DNA of 64,000 bases from JAKAGZ01 sp963748105 (GTDB lineage Bacteria; Bacteroidota; Ignavibacteria; Ignavibacteriales; Ignavibacteriaceae), in contig CAVVHP010000006.1 of the NCBI GenBank assembly GCA_963748105.1, forward strand, positions 1 through 64,000, read 5' to 3'. The notes beneath the pieces are model-generated. The model had not been told where the DNA came from. It did no database searches and saw nothing but the letters and a program-made list of their open reading frames with translations. The position numbers and the translations under genes were made by a program. Positions 37,502 to 47,118 of the stretch are shown here, in pieces. The first letter of the stretch is position 1, and each line of letters begins with the position of its first letter.

Positions 37502-38398
37502 TTAATATTTTTTTATCAATATTATTGTTGCATCATCATCAGGTTCAGAGATATATGTTTTAAAATCATCTTTTATTCCCTGGAATATTTTGGCTGATGA
37601 AAGATGTTTCGTAGAGATTAATTGTTGTTCGAGCCTATCGATAGTATAATTCAACTCACCATTACATTGCTCCGAAAATCCATCGGTATAAAGAATAAGT
37701 ATGTCTCCCTGCCCCATTACATTCAAAGTGTTAATTGAATATTTTTTTTTGAACCCTAGGATTCCTCCGCCGACTTTACCATCAATATCAGATTCCGAAG
37801 GAAGTGTGCCAATGGGTGGATAATTTACCAAGTTGAGATTATCTATTTTAACTATTTTATTAAATTTATTGGAAAATATTAATGGTAGTGGATGTCCCGC
37901 TGATATAAATCTGAAATCACCATTGTTATTTATTTCACCGTATATCATTGTGATATACTTTTCAATACTGGAAGAATCATAAAATCTCTGGTTGATAGTT
38001 TCAAAAAGATCCACCGTGATTTCACCATAATGCGAAAGTTCATAGCTGGCTCCCACAAGAAAAGCCTGATGCAGCATAGCATTCAATAATGAATCTGTAA
38101 TACTGTGGCCGCTAACATCCGAGAGAAGGATCCCTGATTTATTTTTTAATTCCTTCAACCTATCCCTGACCCAGGTTTTACCAGCATAATCGGCCTGGGA
38201 TATTCTTTCATCAAGATTGAAGCGTTTCGCAAAATCCACATAAATAATATGGTCACCGCATACATCGCCTAAAAGAGAAATTGTCTCACCATATATATCC
38301 AGTCCGTGTACGGATGGAATCTCACCCGGATTTGGTTTAATATTTTTAGCTATTTGTTGAAAATTTATAATTTCATTTGTGTCATTTACCATTTGCAT
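37502..38398 (-). CDS. SpoIIE/RsbU-type PPM phosphatase
   Basis: A 298-residue serine phosphatase of the SpoIIE/RsbU kind, which acts on anti-sigma-factor antagonists in partner-switching pathways. Metal-site motifs seen: GDVCGDHIIYVDF, LLSDVSGHSITD, FISAGHPLP, LYTDGFSEQ and DDDATIILI. There is no attached PAS, HAMP or response-regulator domain, so the input signal must come through another protein. No STAS or anti-sigma gene lies next to it. ATG 38398 has AGG about 7 nt upstream. Confidence 0.85.
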   Translation of the reverse strand: MQMVNDTNEIINFQQIAKNIKPNPGEIPSVHGLDIYGETISLLGDVCGDHIIYVDFAKRFNLDERISQADYAGKTWVRDRLKELKNKSGILLSDVSGHSITDSLLNAMLHQAFLVGASYELSHYGEITVDLFETINQRFYDSSSIEKYITMIYGEINNNGDFRFISAGHPLPLIFSNKFNKIVKIDNLNLVNYPPIGTLPSESDIDGKVGGGILGFKKKYSINTLNVMGQGDILILYTDGFSEQCNGELNYTIDRLEQQLISTKHLSSAKIFQGIKDDFKTYISEPDDDATIILIKKY

Positions 38399-38563
38399 TT
38401 AATTACCTTAATTTTTAGTACACTAACATAGCACTTAAATTTAACGTTACCATATTAAAGGGATTAAGAAATCGTTAAGTTACATAAACGGTGGGTATAA
38501 GGGATAGATTTGAAATTTGAAGTTGCTATTTGCAACATTTTAATCATAAACAAAAGAAATTTT

Positions 38564-38585
38564 AGAGACGCGATATAGCATCTCT
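38564..38585 (-). terminator. Hairpin terminator at the end of the respiratory operon
   Basis: On the minus strand AGAGATGC and GCGTCTCT pair (one G-T) around TATATC, followed by AAAATTTCTTTTG. It lies 15 nt after the stop codon of the last gene of the ACIII/oxidase operon. A second small hairpin (GTTGC-TATTT-GCAAC, 38522-38536) follows it. Confidence 0.5.
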
Positions 38586-38599
38586 AATGAAAAGTCCTA

Positions 38600-39943
38600 C
38601 TACTTTGTCTTATAAACGCTTAACAACCACTTGGCAACAGCTTTAGCCTGATCCGGTCTTAAACCAGGATTAGGCATAGGTGGATAACCAGGGTTATTTT
38701 GTGTCGGATTTAAAATAAATTTAACCAGCTGTCCTTCTTTACCTTCATATTTTGGCAGAGTCTGTTTATAAGGAGGCCCTACAACCTTATGATCGAATGA
38801 ATGACAAGATGAACAAATATTATTAAAAATCTCTTCCCCACTAATTTCAGGAGCTTTATTAGCACCGGTTAACTGTGCCATCATTTCATCATATTTATTA
38901 CTCAAAACCACTGATTGCATATCCGTAGCATTATCAACTGCAGTTTGATCTTTAATGACAACTGCCATTACAACAAGAATCAAAACGATATACAAAATTC
39001 CTGTGTATTTAACATTAGCATTTCTCAACATTGCATACAACAAATGATAGCTGAGGAACATCAGCAAAAGGGCTATTGTAGCATAACCAAAAATAGTACC
39101 TGAAATAGCTGTATCGGGCAATGAGAATAAAGTTAGTGCAAGTAATACAGGTAAAAATAATCCTGCGAATAAAGCATAATGGATGCCTGTTTTCCGAACA
39201 AATTCTTTATACTCTTCATTCTTTTCAGGAATACCCCCTTCCCAGTAAAAATATCTGAAAAGTATTGTACCACCTGTAAAAGTAAAAGCTAGTGCAATGA
39301 AGAAAAGAAATCTTGAAATAGTAACCCATGAAAATAAAATTGCGAAGAAACTACTTCCGGTACTCCAGTCCTTAGGAAAAGTTGCAATTGATATACCGGA
39401 AACAAACATCCAGATTGAAACAAGCAGTAGAGCTAAGCCGTAATAACCGGTACGCATGCTCATATGTTTGCTGGAATCCCTCAGGTCCGATATATCTTTA
39501 GCTAGTTCCTGATCTCTTGTTTTTGAATCATCAAGCGAACTGAAAATCATACTGAACTTTACAGAATACCTATAAGTATAAATGAAAATCAGAGCAAGTA
39601 TAATTACAAAAAAAGAAATCGTAAGGTAAAGTACAGATAAAGTACTACCTAAATGGAGCAATTGAGCGTAAACCAAAGTTGCGGTAAGTACAGGTACCGC
39701 ACCAAGGATAATACCAACACCTTTATTAACAGTAACAATTTCAATTATTTCTCTGGCAAAACGAAGATAATTGGGATTATTCTCCTTATTCCCTTTATGT
39801 TTATAAAATAAAGAGAGGAAAGTTCCCCCGAGTATCATACTTATAAAGGGCACAAAAAGAAACATTACAAGCATCACAAGGTAATGCAATAATTGCAAGT
39901 GTTCCGAAGATTGAGGTATTACAAATTTTTCTAAAAACTCCAT
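38600..39943 (-). CDS. Multi-pass membrane protein with C-terminal cytochrome c domain
   Basis: A 447-residue protein with about eight membrane helices (about 20-320) followed by a one-haem cytochrome c domain: CSSCH near residue 377 and an axial methionine probably in PPMPNPG. It is the last gene of the operon, 23 nt after haem O synthase. The position suggests it delivers electrons to, or forms part of, the terminal oxidase, much as the fused cytochrome of caa3 enzymes does, since subunit II here has no haem domain. The membrane part has no family I can name with certainty. Confidence 0.75.
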   Translation of the reverse strand: MEFLEKFVIPQSSEHLQLLHYLVMLVMFLFVPFISMILGGTFLSLFYKHKGNKENNPNYLRFAREIIEIVTVNKGVGIILGAVPVLTATLVYAQLLHLGSTLSVLYLTISFFVIILALIFIYTYRYSVKFSMIFSSLDDSKTRDQELAKDISDLRDSSKHMSMRTGYYGLALLLVSIWMFVSGISIATFPKDWSTGSSFFAILFSWVTISRFLFFIALAFTFTGGTILFRYFYWEGGIPEKNEEYKEFVRKTGIHYALFAGLFLPVLLALTLFSLPDTAISGTIFGYATIALLLMFLSYHLLYAMLRNANVKYTGILYIVLILVVMAVVIKDQTAVDNATDMQSVVLSNKYDEMMAQLTGANKAPEISGEEIFNNICSSCHSFDHKVVGPPYKQTLPKYEGKEGQLVKFILNPTQNNPGYPPMPNPGLRPDQAKAVAKWLLSVYKTK

Positions 39944-39966
39944 CGTTTAATGCTCTCTTTTTTCAG

Positions 39967-40878
39967 TTAAAATAATAATACGAGTTTATCAATAGAGATC
40001 AGGAATACAACCAGTAACGCAAAAATATTTATCTCTCTGAAAGCGAATCCGAAATATTTTTTCTCTTTTGTCGATTTCAATAATTTAACCGCGCCCCATA
40101 TCATCCATAAGCCTGCGGCTAAAAGTCCAAAATTTATTAATTGTGATCTCACTACTCCAAATACGGGCAGTAATAACCCGATTACTACAGTGGAAGCTAT
40201 CCAGATAAACGTAATTCGTCCAAGTTGATCTGCATTAAATATTTGGGTTAATGTTGGAAAGCCAGCTTGTTTATAATCATCACCATAAATTAAAAGTAGT
40301 AGCCAGAAATGTGGTATCTGCCAGATAAAAAAGAAAAGTGCAATTATGCCAATCTGTGGATCAAGAATACTTCCCCCACCAGCAACCCAGCCAACTGCTG
40401 GAGGTATTGCACCTACCATTGAGCCCGGAATAATAGCAAAAGCGTTTTTCTTTTTAAGAGGTGTATATATTGCATTATACCACGCCAGATTTAATAGTCC
40501 GAGTCCAAGAGCTATCAATCCAGAGCCCAAATAAAGTATAACCGAGCCAACTATTACCAGCAACAAAGCCAGATTTAACGCATCCTGTGCAGAAATTTTT
40601 CCCGATGGGATGGGTCTGTTCTTTGTTCTTCCCATCATTCCGTCAGTATTTCTTTCCTGGTAATGATTTAAGACTGCCGCACCACACGCAAGCAAAAGTA
40701 TACCTAAAATCGGAGCAATCATATTTAACGAGAACCCACCTGCGGCGCACAAATACCCGAATATAGTGGTGATAGTTACAAAGGAAGTAATCCTTATCTT
40801 GGTTAGTTCCATGATAAGATCAGCCTTTTGTCTAAGACTAAGTGCTATTACCGGACTACTAATGTTTTCGTTTATCAT
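39967..40878 (-). CDS. ctaB: Protoheme IX farnesyltransferase (haem O synthase)
   Basis: A 303-residue UbiA-superfamily prenyltransferase with about nine helices. The first Asp-rich motif NHYQERNTDGMMGRTKNRP is complete and a second polar segment (YGDDYKQAGFP) follows. It farnesylates haem B to haem O for the oxidase encoded beside it. CtaA, which would make haem A, is not in the window. The gene overlaps coxB by one base, so it is translationally coupled. Confidence 0.94.
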   Translation of the reverse strand: MINENISSPVIALSLRQKADLIMELTKIRITSFVTITTIFGYLCAAGGFSLNMIAPILGILLLACGAAVLNHYQERNTDGMMGRTKNRPIPSGKISAQDALNLALLLVIVGSVILYLGSGLIALGLGLLNLAWYNAIYTPLKKKNAFAIIPGSMVGAIPPAVGWVAGGGSILDPQIGIIALFFFIWQIPHFWLLLLIYGDDYKQAGFPTLTQIFNADQLGRITFIWIASTVVIGLLLPVFGVVRSQLINFGLLAAGLWMIWGAVKLLKSTKEKKYFGFAFREINIFALLVVFLISIDKLVLLF

Positions 40879-41540
40879 TATTGATTACTTATTTCCTTAG
40901 AATCACTGCTTGTTGCAGCTTCGGTTTTAGGCGCTTTACTGTCCAACCATTTATTAAATTGCTTTTCAGGAATAACTTTTACAGCAGAATACATATAAGA
41001 ATGATTCAATCCACAGTACTCTGCACAAAAGACCTGGTAAGTTCCTAACTCTTCTGCCCTGAACCACGCAACGTTTGTTCTGCTAGGGATACAATCCTTT
41101 TTAACCCGGAAAGCCGGTACATAAAAAGAATGGTCAACATCAATAGAATGCAGATTGACTTTCACATTCTTATTTAATGGCACATACAAAGTATCACTTT
41201 TTACCCCATTCGCATATTTAAATGTCCACTTCCACATTTGCGCTGTTACATCTACAACCATCGAATCTTTAGGAGGAGTTGAGAGATCTTTATATCCAAC
41301 CCATCCAAGCCAGAACATAACCAACGCTATTAATGTAGGAATTACAGTCCAGGTAACTTCCAGTGCTGTACTACCGTGAATATTGACTGCCTTTTTGTTT
41401 TTCTTCCTGTTATATTTTACTACAAACACAACCATCAAAGTAGTAATTAATAGTAAAAAGAATACACATATTGCTACTATAATAAAAAAGGTTGTATCAG
41501 TTTCGCGTACAAAATTTGATGCTTCTGCAATCATTGTCAT
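40878..41540 (-). CDS. coxB: Cytochrome c oxidase subunit II
   Basis: A 220-residue subunit II with two N-terminal membrane helices (about 18-40 and 60-82) and a cupredoxin domain. The binuclear CuA site is complete: His in VDHSFYVP and the set C-x-E-x-C-x3-H-x2-M in CAEYCGLNHSYM. It takes electrons from a cytochrome c or directly from alternative complex III. No cytochrome c domain is fused, unlike typical caa3 subunit II. No lipoprotein cysteine is seen. Confidence 0.95.
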   Translation of the reverse strand: MTMIAEASNFVRETDTTFFIIVAICVFFLLLITTLMVVFVVKYNRKKNKKAVNIHGSTALEVTWTVIPTLIALVMFWLGWVGYKDLSTPPKDSMVVDVTAQMWKWTFKYANGVKSDTLYVPLNKNVKVNLHSIDVDHSFYVPAFRVKKDCIPSRTNVAWFRAEELGTYQVFCAEYCGLNHSYMYSAVKVIPEKQFNKWLDSKAPKTEAATSSDSKEISNQ

Positions 41541-41553
41541 TGTTTTTTAGACC

Positions 41554-41853
41554 TTACATATTAGAAAAATCAGAGAATAATAATACTATTGATACTATTA
41601 GAAAAAATAATGCGACCAGTACGAATATTTTAAATGGTTTTGACTCAACATTGAGGTGCATAAAAACAGTTAAAACCAGGTAAGATTTAACCGACGCTAT
41701 TATTAAAGCCACTGCAATTGTTACCTCTCCCAGATTTACTCCGGCAACTACAGCTGTTATAGCAGTAAGAGTTAAAAGAGCCAACCATACAACTATATAC
41801 TTACCGTAACTATGTCCTGGTTTTTCTATGTGTTGTGCTATTTGTTTTTCCAT
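41554..41853 (-). CDS. Cytochrome c oxidase subunit IV (bacterial type)
   Basis: A 99-residue protein with three membrane helices and the pattern of prokaryotic oxidase subunit IV (WLALLTLTAITAV ... VKSYLVLTVFMHLN). The helix ending in KSYLV.VFMHL is the family signature. It stabilises the oxidase and has no cofactor. Gap of 13 nt to coxB and 10 nt to the subunit III gene. Confidence 0.85.
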   Translation of the reverse strand: MEKQIAQHIEKPGHSYGKYIVVWLALLTLTAITAVVAGVNLGEVTIAVALIIASVKSYLVLTVFMHLNVESKPFKIFVLVALFFLIVSIVLLFSDFSNM

Positions 41854-41863
41854 AAAAAGTACC

Positions 41864-42487
41864 TCAGGTTATAAGATAGAATAATGGGAAGAGGAAAATC
41901 CAGATAATATCTACAAGGTGCCAGTATAATCCGGCAGCTTCAAGCTTCACAGTCTGATCCGGTGTTATTACATCCTTCATAGTAAACCTCATCATAAACA
42001 TAATTATTACCATTCCGATAATAACGTGTAATCCGTGTAATCCAGTCATAACATAATAAAGACCAAAGAATAAAATATGTCCCGGTGGCTGGCTCAATAA
42101 TTCAGGAGAGCCCGGGAAATTACCGTGATGAATCTCAGCCATCCATTCAAAATATTTATTGATCAGGAACACAAGTCCGAAAATTACAGTTGTTCCCTGC
42201 AGAATAAGCGAAAGTATTTTTTTCCCGTTCTGCATAGCAACAATTGACAGTGCTATAGTCAAACTACTTGTAAGAAGAATAACGGTATTTGTTGTTCCTA
42301 TAAAAACATTCATAGATCTTGCAGCAACATAAAAATCCTGGTGATGCAAGTATCTGTAAACAGAATACATAAAGAACAAACCCCCGAAAAGAACCAATTC
42401 TGTAAAAAGGAACAGCCACATTCCCATCCTGGAACCAATATCATCCCGGTGAACGTGAGCGGCTGCAGTGTGCTCTTGAGTACTCAC
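41864..42487 (-). CDS. coxC: Cytochrome c oxidase subunit III
   Basis: A 207-residue subunit III with five membrane helices, the short form found without the first two helices of the mitochondrial type. Typical segments are GMWLFLFTELVLFGGLF and YWHLVDIIWIFLFPLFY near the end. It overlaps the subunit I stop codon by one base. The subunit supports proton uptake and oxidase stability and has no metal. Confidence 0.94.
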   Translation of the reverse strand: MSTQEHTAAAHVHRDDIGSRMGMWLFLFTELVLFGGLFFMYSVYRYLHHQDFYVAARSMNVFIGTTNTVILLTSSLTIALSIVAMQNGKKILSLILQGTTVIFGLVFLINKYFEWMAEIHHGNFPGSPELLSQPPGHILFFGLYYVMTGLHGLHVIIGMVIIMFMMRFTMKDVITPDQTVKLEAAGLYWHLVDIIWIFLFPLFYLIT

Positions 42488-44133
42488 TATACCTCCTCTA
42501 CTATATCATTTTGTTTGTATTCGTACGGACCATCTACCACATTTGGAATCTCCTCATAGTTTTCCAGCGGCGGCGGTGTCGGAACAGTCCATTCAAGGGT
42601 TTCGCCACCCCAGAGATTCCTCGCGGTAACTTTTTCACCACTAAACACAGATCTTAAAAGATTATATAACATAAACAATATTCCTGCTACCATAATCCAG
42701 GAACCCACAGTTGCAATTACATGATAAACCTGGTATTCAGGTAGATAATTATAAGATCTTCTTGGCATTCCTAGCCATCCGAGGATAAAGAACGGGAAAT
42801 ACAAAATATTAAAACCGACAAAGATGACCCAGAAAGCAACCTTTGCTTTTTTGATATTATACATTTTACCAATCATTTTAGGCAGCCAGTAATGAAGTGC
42901 CGCAAAAATTCCGAATCCGGCCGTACCAAATACAACATAATGTATATGCCCTACTATGAAATAAGTGTCAGTTAAATGTATATCAACTGAAAGAGCTCCC
43001 TGTATGATTCCGGTTAATCCTCCAATAGTAAAAAGGAATATAAACGCCAGTGCATAAAGCATTGGTGGATCAAGTGAAATGGAACCTTTGTAAAGAGTAG
43101 CCGTCCAGTTAAAAACTTTTACTGCACTCGGTATAGCTACAAGGAATGTTAATAATGAAAAGACAAATTCACCTGTATCGCTCATCCCAACTGCAAACAT
43201 ATGATGTGCCCAAACTAAAGAACCAAATACCGCAATTGCTAGACTGGAGTAGGCAATAAATTTATATCCGAAAATTGTTCTTTGTGAAAATGTCGGAATG
43301 ATTTCCGAAATGACGCCCATTGCAGGTACAGCCATTATATAAACCGCCGGATGTGAATATATCCAGAACAAATGCTGGAATAATATCGGATCACCTCCTA
43401 GTGACGGATCGAACAAACCTACACCAAATACTCTTTCAATTATAACCAGCAATAAAGTAATACCGATAATAGGTGTTACAATTATCTGAATCCAGCCCGT
43501 GGCATAAAGTCCCCAGGAAAATAGTGGCATTTTAAACCAGCCCATTCCTGGTGCTCGTAAACGATGGATTGTAGTTATAAAATTAAGCCCCGTAAGAATA
43601 GATGAGAAACCGAGAATAAATACAGCACTTAAGGTAATAATCATATTAGTGCTTGTTCTTACAGAATAAGGGATATAGAACGTCCATCCAGTATCAGGAG
43701 CTCCTCCCGGAAGAAATATTGCAGCGATTATTAAAGCACCGCCAATTATGTATAAATACCAGGACAACAGATTTAGCCGCGGAAATGCAACATCTTTTGC
43801 CCCAAGCATAATTGGAAGAAAGAAATTACCAAACACAGCGGGTATTCCGGGTATAACAAAAATAAAAAGCATTATCACACCGTGAAGTGTAAAGAATGCG
43901 TTATAGGTCTGTGGTCCTACCAGGAAATCACCCGGCATCAACAATTTAAGCCTGATTAAAACACCAAGTGTCATTCCAACAAGAAACCAGCTCATTAATG
44001 CGACCAGGTAAAGGATCCCTATCCTCTTATGATCAGTGGATAATATCCAGGCAAAGATTCCTTTATGCTTGCCTTTGAAATCTAAGTAACTGGGTTCACT
44101 ATTATGAGTAACTGCCGTAGCATCACTTGCCAT
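42487..44133 (-). CDS. coxA: Cytochrome c oxidase subunit I, A2 subtype
   Basis: A 548-residue haem-copper oxidase subunit I with twelve helices. Haem and CuB ligands are present in LHGVIMLF, YSHPAVYI, WAHHMFAVGM and GHIHYVVFG; the cross-linked tyrosine is in SHPAVY. The motif reads YSHPAV rather than GHPEV, so the D-pathway glutamate is replaced by the Tyr-Ser pair that defines the A2 subtype, as in Rhodothermus caa3. The enzyme reduces oxygen to water and pumps protons. It follows the sco gene by 18 nt. Confidence 0.96.
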   Translation of the reverse strand: MASDATAVTHNSEPSYLDFKGKHKGIFAWILSTDHKRIGILYLVALMSWFLVGMTLGVLIRLKLLMPGDFLVGPQTYNAFFTLHGVIMLFIFVIPGIPAVFGNFFLPIMLGAKDVAFPRLNLLSWYLYIIGGALIIAAIFLPGGAPDTGWTFYIPYSVRTSTNMIITLSAVFILGFSSILTGLNFITTIHRLRAPGMGWFKMPLFSWGLYATGWIQIIVTPIIGITLLLVIIERVFGVGLFDPSLGGDPILFQHLFWIYSHPAVYIMAVPAMGVISEIIPTFSQRTIFGYKFIAYSSLAIAVFGSLVWAHHMFAVGMSDTGEFVFSLLTFLVAIPSAVKVFNWTATLYKGSISLDPPMLYALAFIFLFTIGGLTGIIQGALSVDIHLTDTYFIVGHIHYVVFGTAGFGIFAALHYWLPKMIGKMYNIKKAKVAFWVIFVGFNILYFPFFILGWLGMPRRSYNYLPEYQVYHVIATVGSWIMVAGILFMLYNLLRSVFSGEKVTARNLWGGETLEWTVPTPPPLENYEEIPNVVDGPYEYKQNDIVEEV

Positions 44134-44151
44134 AAAAATTCTACCTCTTTA

Positions 44152-44952
44152 TTAACTTTTAACTTTCTTCGTCTTTTTTATTTTTAAATAAACAACAAAA
44201 ATTCCGACTAAAAATAATGTGCCGGCACCGAAAATATTTAACAAATTAAAAACATATTTTTTACCAGCAGGATCGTAGCTAAAACAAAAAGCGAGCAATC
44301 TTCCAACAGTTGGCATCACTTTACCCTGCGAAGCATCTATAACTGCCATTTTAAAATCGAATGGCAGCACCATGAAGTTCCCTTTTTTATCATAGTTAGG
44401 GAAAAGATAACGACTAATTTTTCCATCCGGGGAAAGAAAAATTAAACTGGTTGTATGAATAAACTGGGTTCCAACTCTCTTAAAATGAAATCCAGCCGCT
44501 TCAGTAACACGGTAAATACTAACACTATCACCTGTTAAAAACTTCCAGTCATCTTTCGCGAACGGTTTATTTATCATACTGAGAAAATTCTGTTTTTTCT
44601 CATTCGCATCTTCAGGATTTTCACGATCATCCATGCTTATCGTTACTATCCTGTAGTCCTTCCCCGGTTCAAGATCTGATTCATTTACGACATTTGATAT
44701 CTCAGCCATCAAAGGGCTGCAAATACCGGGACATTTATAATAAACGAACGCGAGTATCGTTGTTTTGTTAACAATATCTTTAAGAACAACTTTATTTCCG
44801 TCAGCATCAAAGAAGGAAACATTCAAAGGAATCTGGCTACCAAGATGCTCATCAATATTTATTTCACTATTTTCGGAATTTTTAGTTTGACTAAAACCAG
44901 CTACGGAAATAATGAGCAGAAAAAATAGTAAGACATTTCCAAACCTGTTCAT
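44152..44952 (-). CDS. Sco/SenC-family copper chaperone
   Basis: A 266-residue Sco1-type protein that delivers copper to the CuA site of subunit II. It has a signal peptide, a thioredoxin fold with the copper motif CPGIC (Cys74, Cys78) and the third ligand histidine in FIHTTSLIF near 164. Unusually, a C-terminal membrane helix (about 238-260) follows and anchors it. It lies directly before coxA in the operon, consistent with oxidase assembly. Confidence 0.93.
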   Translation of the reverse strand: MNRFGNVLLFFLLIISVAGFSQTKNSENSEINIDEHLGSQIPLNVSFFDADGNKVVLKDIVNKTTILAFVYYKCPGICSPLMAEISNVVNESDLEPGKDYRIVTISMDDRENPEDANEKKQNFLSMINKPFAKDDWKFLTGDSVSIYRVTEAAGFHFKRVGTQFIHTTSLIFLSPDGKISRYLFPNYDKKGNFMVLPFDFKMAVIDASQGKVMPTVGRLLAFCFSYDPAGKKYVFNLLNIFGAGTLFLVGIFVVYLKIKKTKKVKS

Positions 44953-44982
44953 AATTTACCCCTTTTAATCAGATGCAAATAA

Positions 44983-45912
44983 TTATAAGTACTTATTCAT
45001 ATACTTATAAAATGTATCCCACTGACTGCCTGATAAATTAAATACGTTATCGTTAAAACCATCCTGGTTAGCTTCATGAATAATCATATCAATAAACTTT
45101 CTTTCACTCTGCTTCCAATCATTTGAATTGCTAAGCATAGCTAAAGCACTAATTTTATTTTTTACAACATTCTTGAATATTACAGCACCATTGTTTTCAG
45201 TATCATTATTTATTGCATTTATTATATTTACAATTTTCTGATACTTATCACTATGTTCCTGAATGATAAACTGTTCAGCATACTTAATAGGAATCTTAGC
45301 AGGCACAACTTTGCCGGCTGACAGATTATAATTTAAATCCAGATTGAAAAGATCATCATCGGTATCCTGTGGAGGATTCTTAATAAAAGCTGACCTTATA
45401 TATGCAGCAAGTGCAAATTTATCCTCAGGGTTTAAATATTCATAAGAAGCCATTGCGCTCCCGGGAATTCCTTCCTGCAGTGTCTTGTATATATCGGAAA
45501 TTTTTTCGCCGTTCTTCCATCCCGTATTAATTGTATAATTTCTCGGCGGAGGATTCAAACCGGCAGACGCAGGTCCATCTCCTTTACCATCAGTACCGTG
45601 GCATGAAGAACAATTAGCAGAAAAAAGCTGTTTGCCTTTGCCAATTAAATCCTGTGAAGGATTTTTCATTTTCATAACATCCACAGGTGGAATAGTCTTA
45701 GCGGGCTGCATTATAATTTCCGCAGTTGCACTAGTATCTGGCAATGCCGGTGGAACGGTCTGCCTTGAGATGATATTAAACTTCGCTACGTAAAATAATC
45801 CAACTGCCAATCCAATAACCAGTAAGTACGGATAAATAAGAGCGAAAATCGTTGCAGGATTTTTCTTTGCGTCTTCTATTTTTTCTTTAATACTTTTTTC
45901 AAAAATGCTCAT
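44983..45912 (-). CDS. Membrane-anchored monohaem cytochrome c
   Basis: A 309-residue protein with one N-terminal helix (about 25-45) and a cytochrome c domain (CSSCHG near residue 100; the distal methionine is probably in GSAMASYEYL). The C-terminal 130 residues are helical, polar and unassigned. It lies 15 nt after actF and 30 nt before sco, between complex III and the oxidase, so it may carry electrons between them; that role is inferred from position. Confidence 0.8.
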   Translation of the reverse strand: MSIFEKSIKEKIEDAKKNPATIFALIYPYLLVIGLAVGLFYVAKFNIISRQTVPPALPDTSATAEIIMQPAKTIPPVDVMKMKNPSQDLIGKGKQLFSANCSSCHGTDGKGDGPASAGLNPPPRNYTINTGWKNGEKISDIYKTLQEGIPGSAMASYEYLNPEDKFALAAYIRSAFIKNPPQDTDDDLFNLDLNYNLSAGKVVPAKIPIKYAEQFIIQEHSDKYQKIVNIINAINNDTENNGAVIFKNVVKNKISALAMLSNSNDWKQSERKFIDMIIHEANQDGFNDNVFNLSGSQWDTFYKYMNKYL

Positions 45913-45927
45913 ATTAGCCCTATAAAA

Positions 45928-47118
45928 CTAAAGGTGAAAATTGAGTCCACGTTGTAATTTAGGATCACCAATTGGAACAAGGTTATATTTTTCTGCCATC
46001 TTACTGAACACAACCATCAACAACCCGACAAAAATCAGAGGATAAGCAAAATCTATCCAGCTGAATGTATAAAGATTATTGTTCCTCGACATGCTTGGCA
46101 TTATTAACCAATAAATATCAAGGAATTGAATGCAGATTATCCAGATAGAAATAAATTTTAGCCTTTTAATATTAGTTTTTGCTTCATATGACAGAAGCGA
46201 AAAGAACGGAACTATAAAATGCGTAACGATCAGCAAAATTGAGATATACTTCCATCCTCCCTGCCATCTTTGCATAAACCAGAAAGTTTCTTCCGGCAAA
46301 TTTCCGTACCAGATAAGCATATACTGCGAGAAAGCTATATAACCCCAGAATGCTGTAAAAGCGAACAACAATGTACCGAGACTATAATAATGGTCCTCTT
46401 TAATTGCCGAATGTAGATACCCGTTCTCTTTGAGTTTTATGGCAGTGTAGGTTAACACGGCAAACGCAACCCAGACAATGCCGGCAAATAAATAAACTCC
46501 GAACATTGTTGAAAACCATTTTGATTCAAGGCTCATGACCCAATCTACCGCAGTAAGCGTAACTGTAATGGCAAAAAGTGGTATAAAAATAACCGAAAGT
46601 GTAATATTTTTTTTAGTTAATTTCTGGTCACCGGTTGAATCCTGTTTCCTGGAATTCTTAACTATAACAAAATAAAATATTGCCCAGAGTAATAATATTC
46701 CTATAACACGAACCATAAAAAACGGGGTGTTAAGGTACGCACTTTTCGCTTGCAGCATATGGTTGGAATTAATATAATCGGCATGCGACCATCTGAACAA
46801 ATTACCTGTATTAAAAAACAGAGGTATAACAAATATAAGAAGTAGTGGCAGGGCGGCAGCAAAGAATTCACTTATTCTTCTGAAAGGCGTACTCCAATCG
46901 GCGCCTGCCGCGTATTCAAGTGCAACAAGAAATAGTGAGCCAACGGTGATACTAAGGAAAAATATAAATGATACTAAATAAGCGAATGATGCCCTGTAAC
47001 TATCGGCAAAAAAACCTGCAATGCCGAGTAATAAACCAGCGGCAAAGAGTATCCCACCTATTTTTGTTATTTTATCCGGTAAATTCTTTTTTATATAACC
47101 AGTTTCATTTTTGGACAT
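45928..47118 (-). CDS. actF: Alternative complex III subunit F (NrfD-like)
   Basis: A 396-residue integral membrane protein with about ten helices, of the ActF type, a divergent relative of NrfD/PsrC. It has no cofactor motif. In known alternative complex III structures ActC and ActF sit side by side in the membrane and ActC binds quinol. Its start overlaps the end of the ActD-ActE gene by 14 nt. Confidence 0.88.
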   Translation of the reverse strand: MSKNETGYIKKNLPDKITKIGGILFAAGLLLGIAGFFADSYRASFAYLVSFIFFLSITVGSLFLVALEYAAGADWSTPFRRISEFFAAALPLLLIFVIPLFFNTGNLFRWSHADYINSNHMLQAKSAYLNTPFFMVRVIGILLLWAIFYFVIVKNSRKQDSTGDQKLTKKNITLSVIFIPLFAITVTLTAVDWVMSLESKWFSTMFGVYLFAGIVWVAFAVLTYTAIKLKENGYLHSAIKEDHYYSLGTLLFAFTAFWGYIAFSQYMLIWYGNLPEETFWFMQRWQGGWKYISILLIVTHFIVPFFSLLSYEAKTNIKRLKFISIWIICIQFLDIYWLIMPSMSRNNNLYTFSWIDFAYPLIFVGLLMVVFSKMAEKYNLVPIGDPKLQRGLNFHL

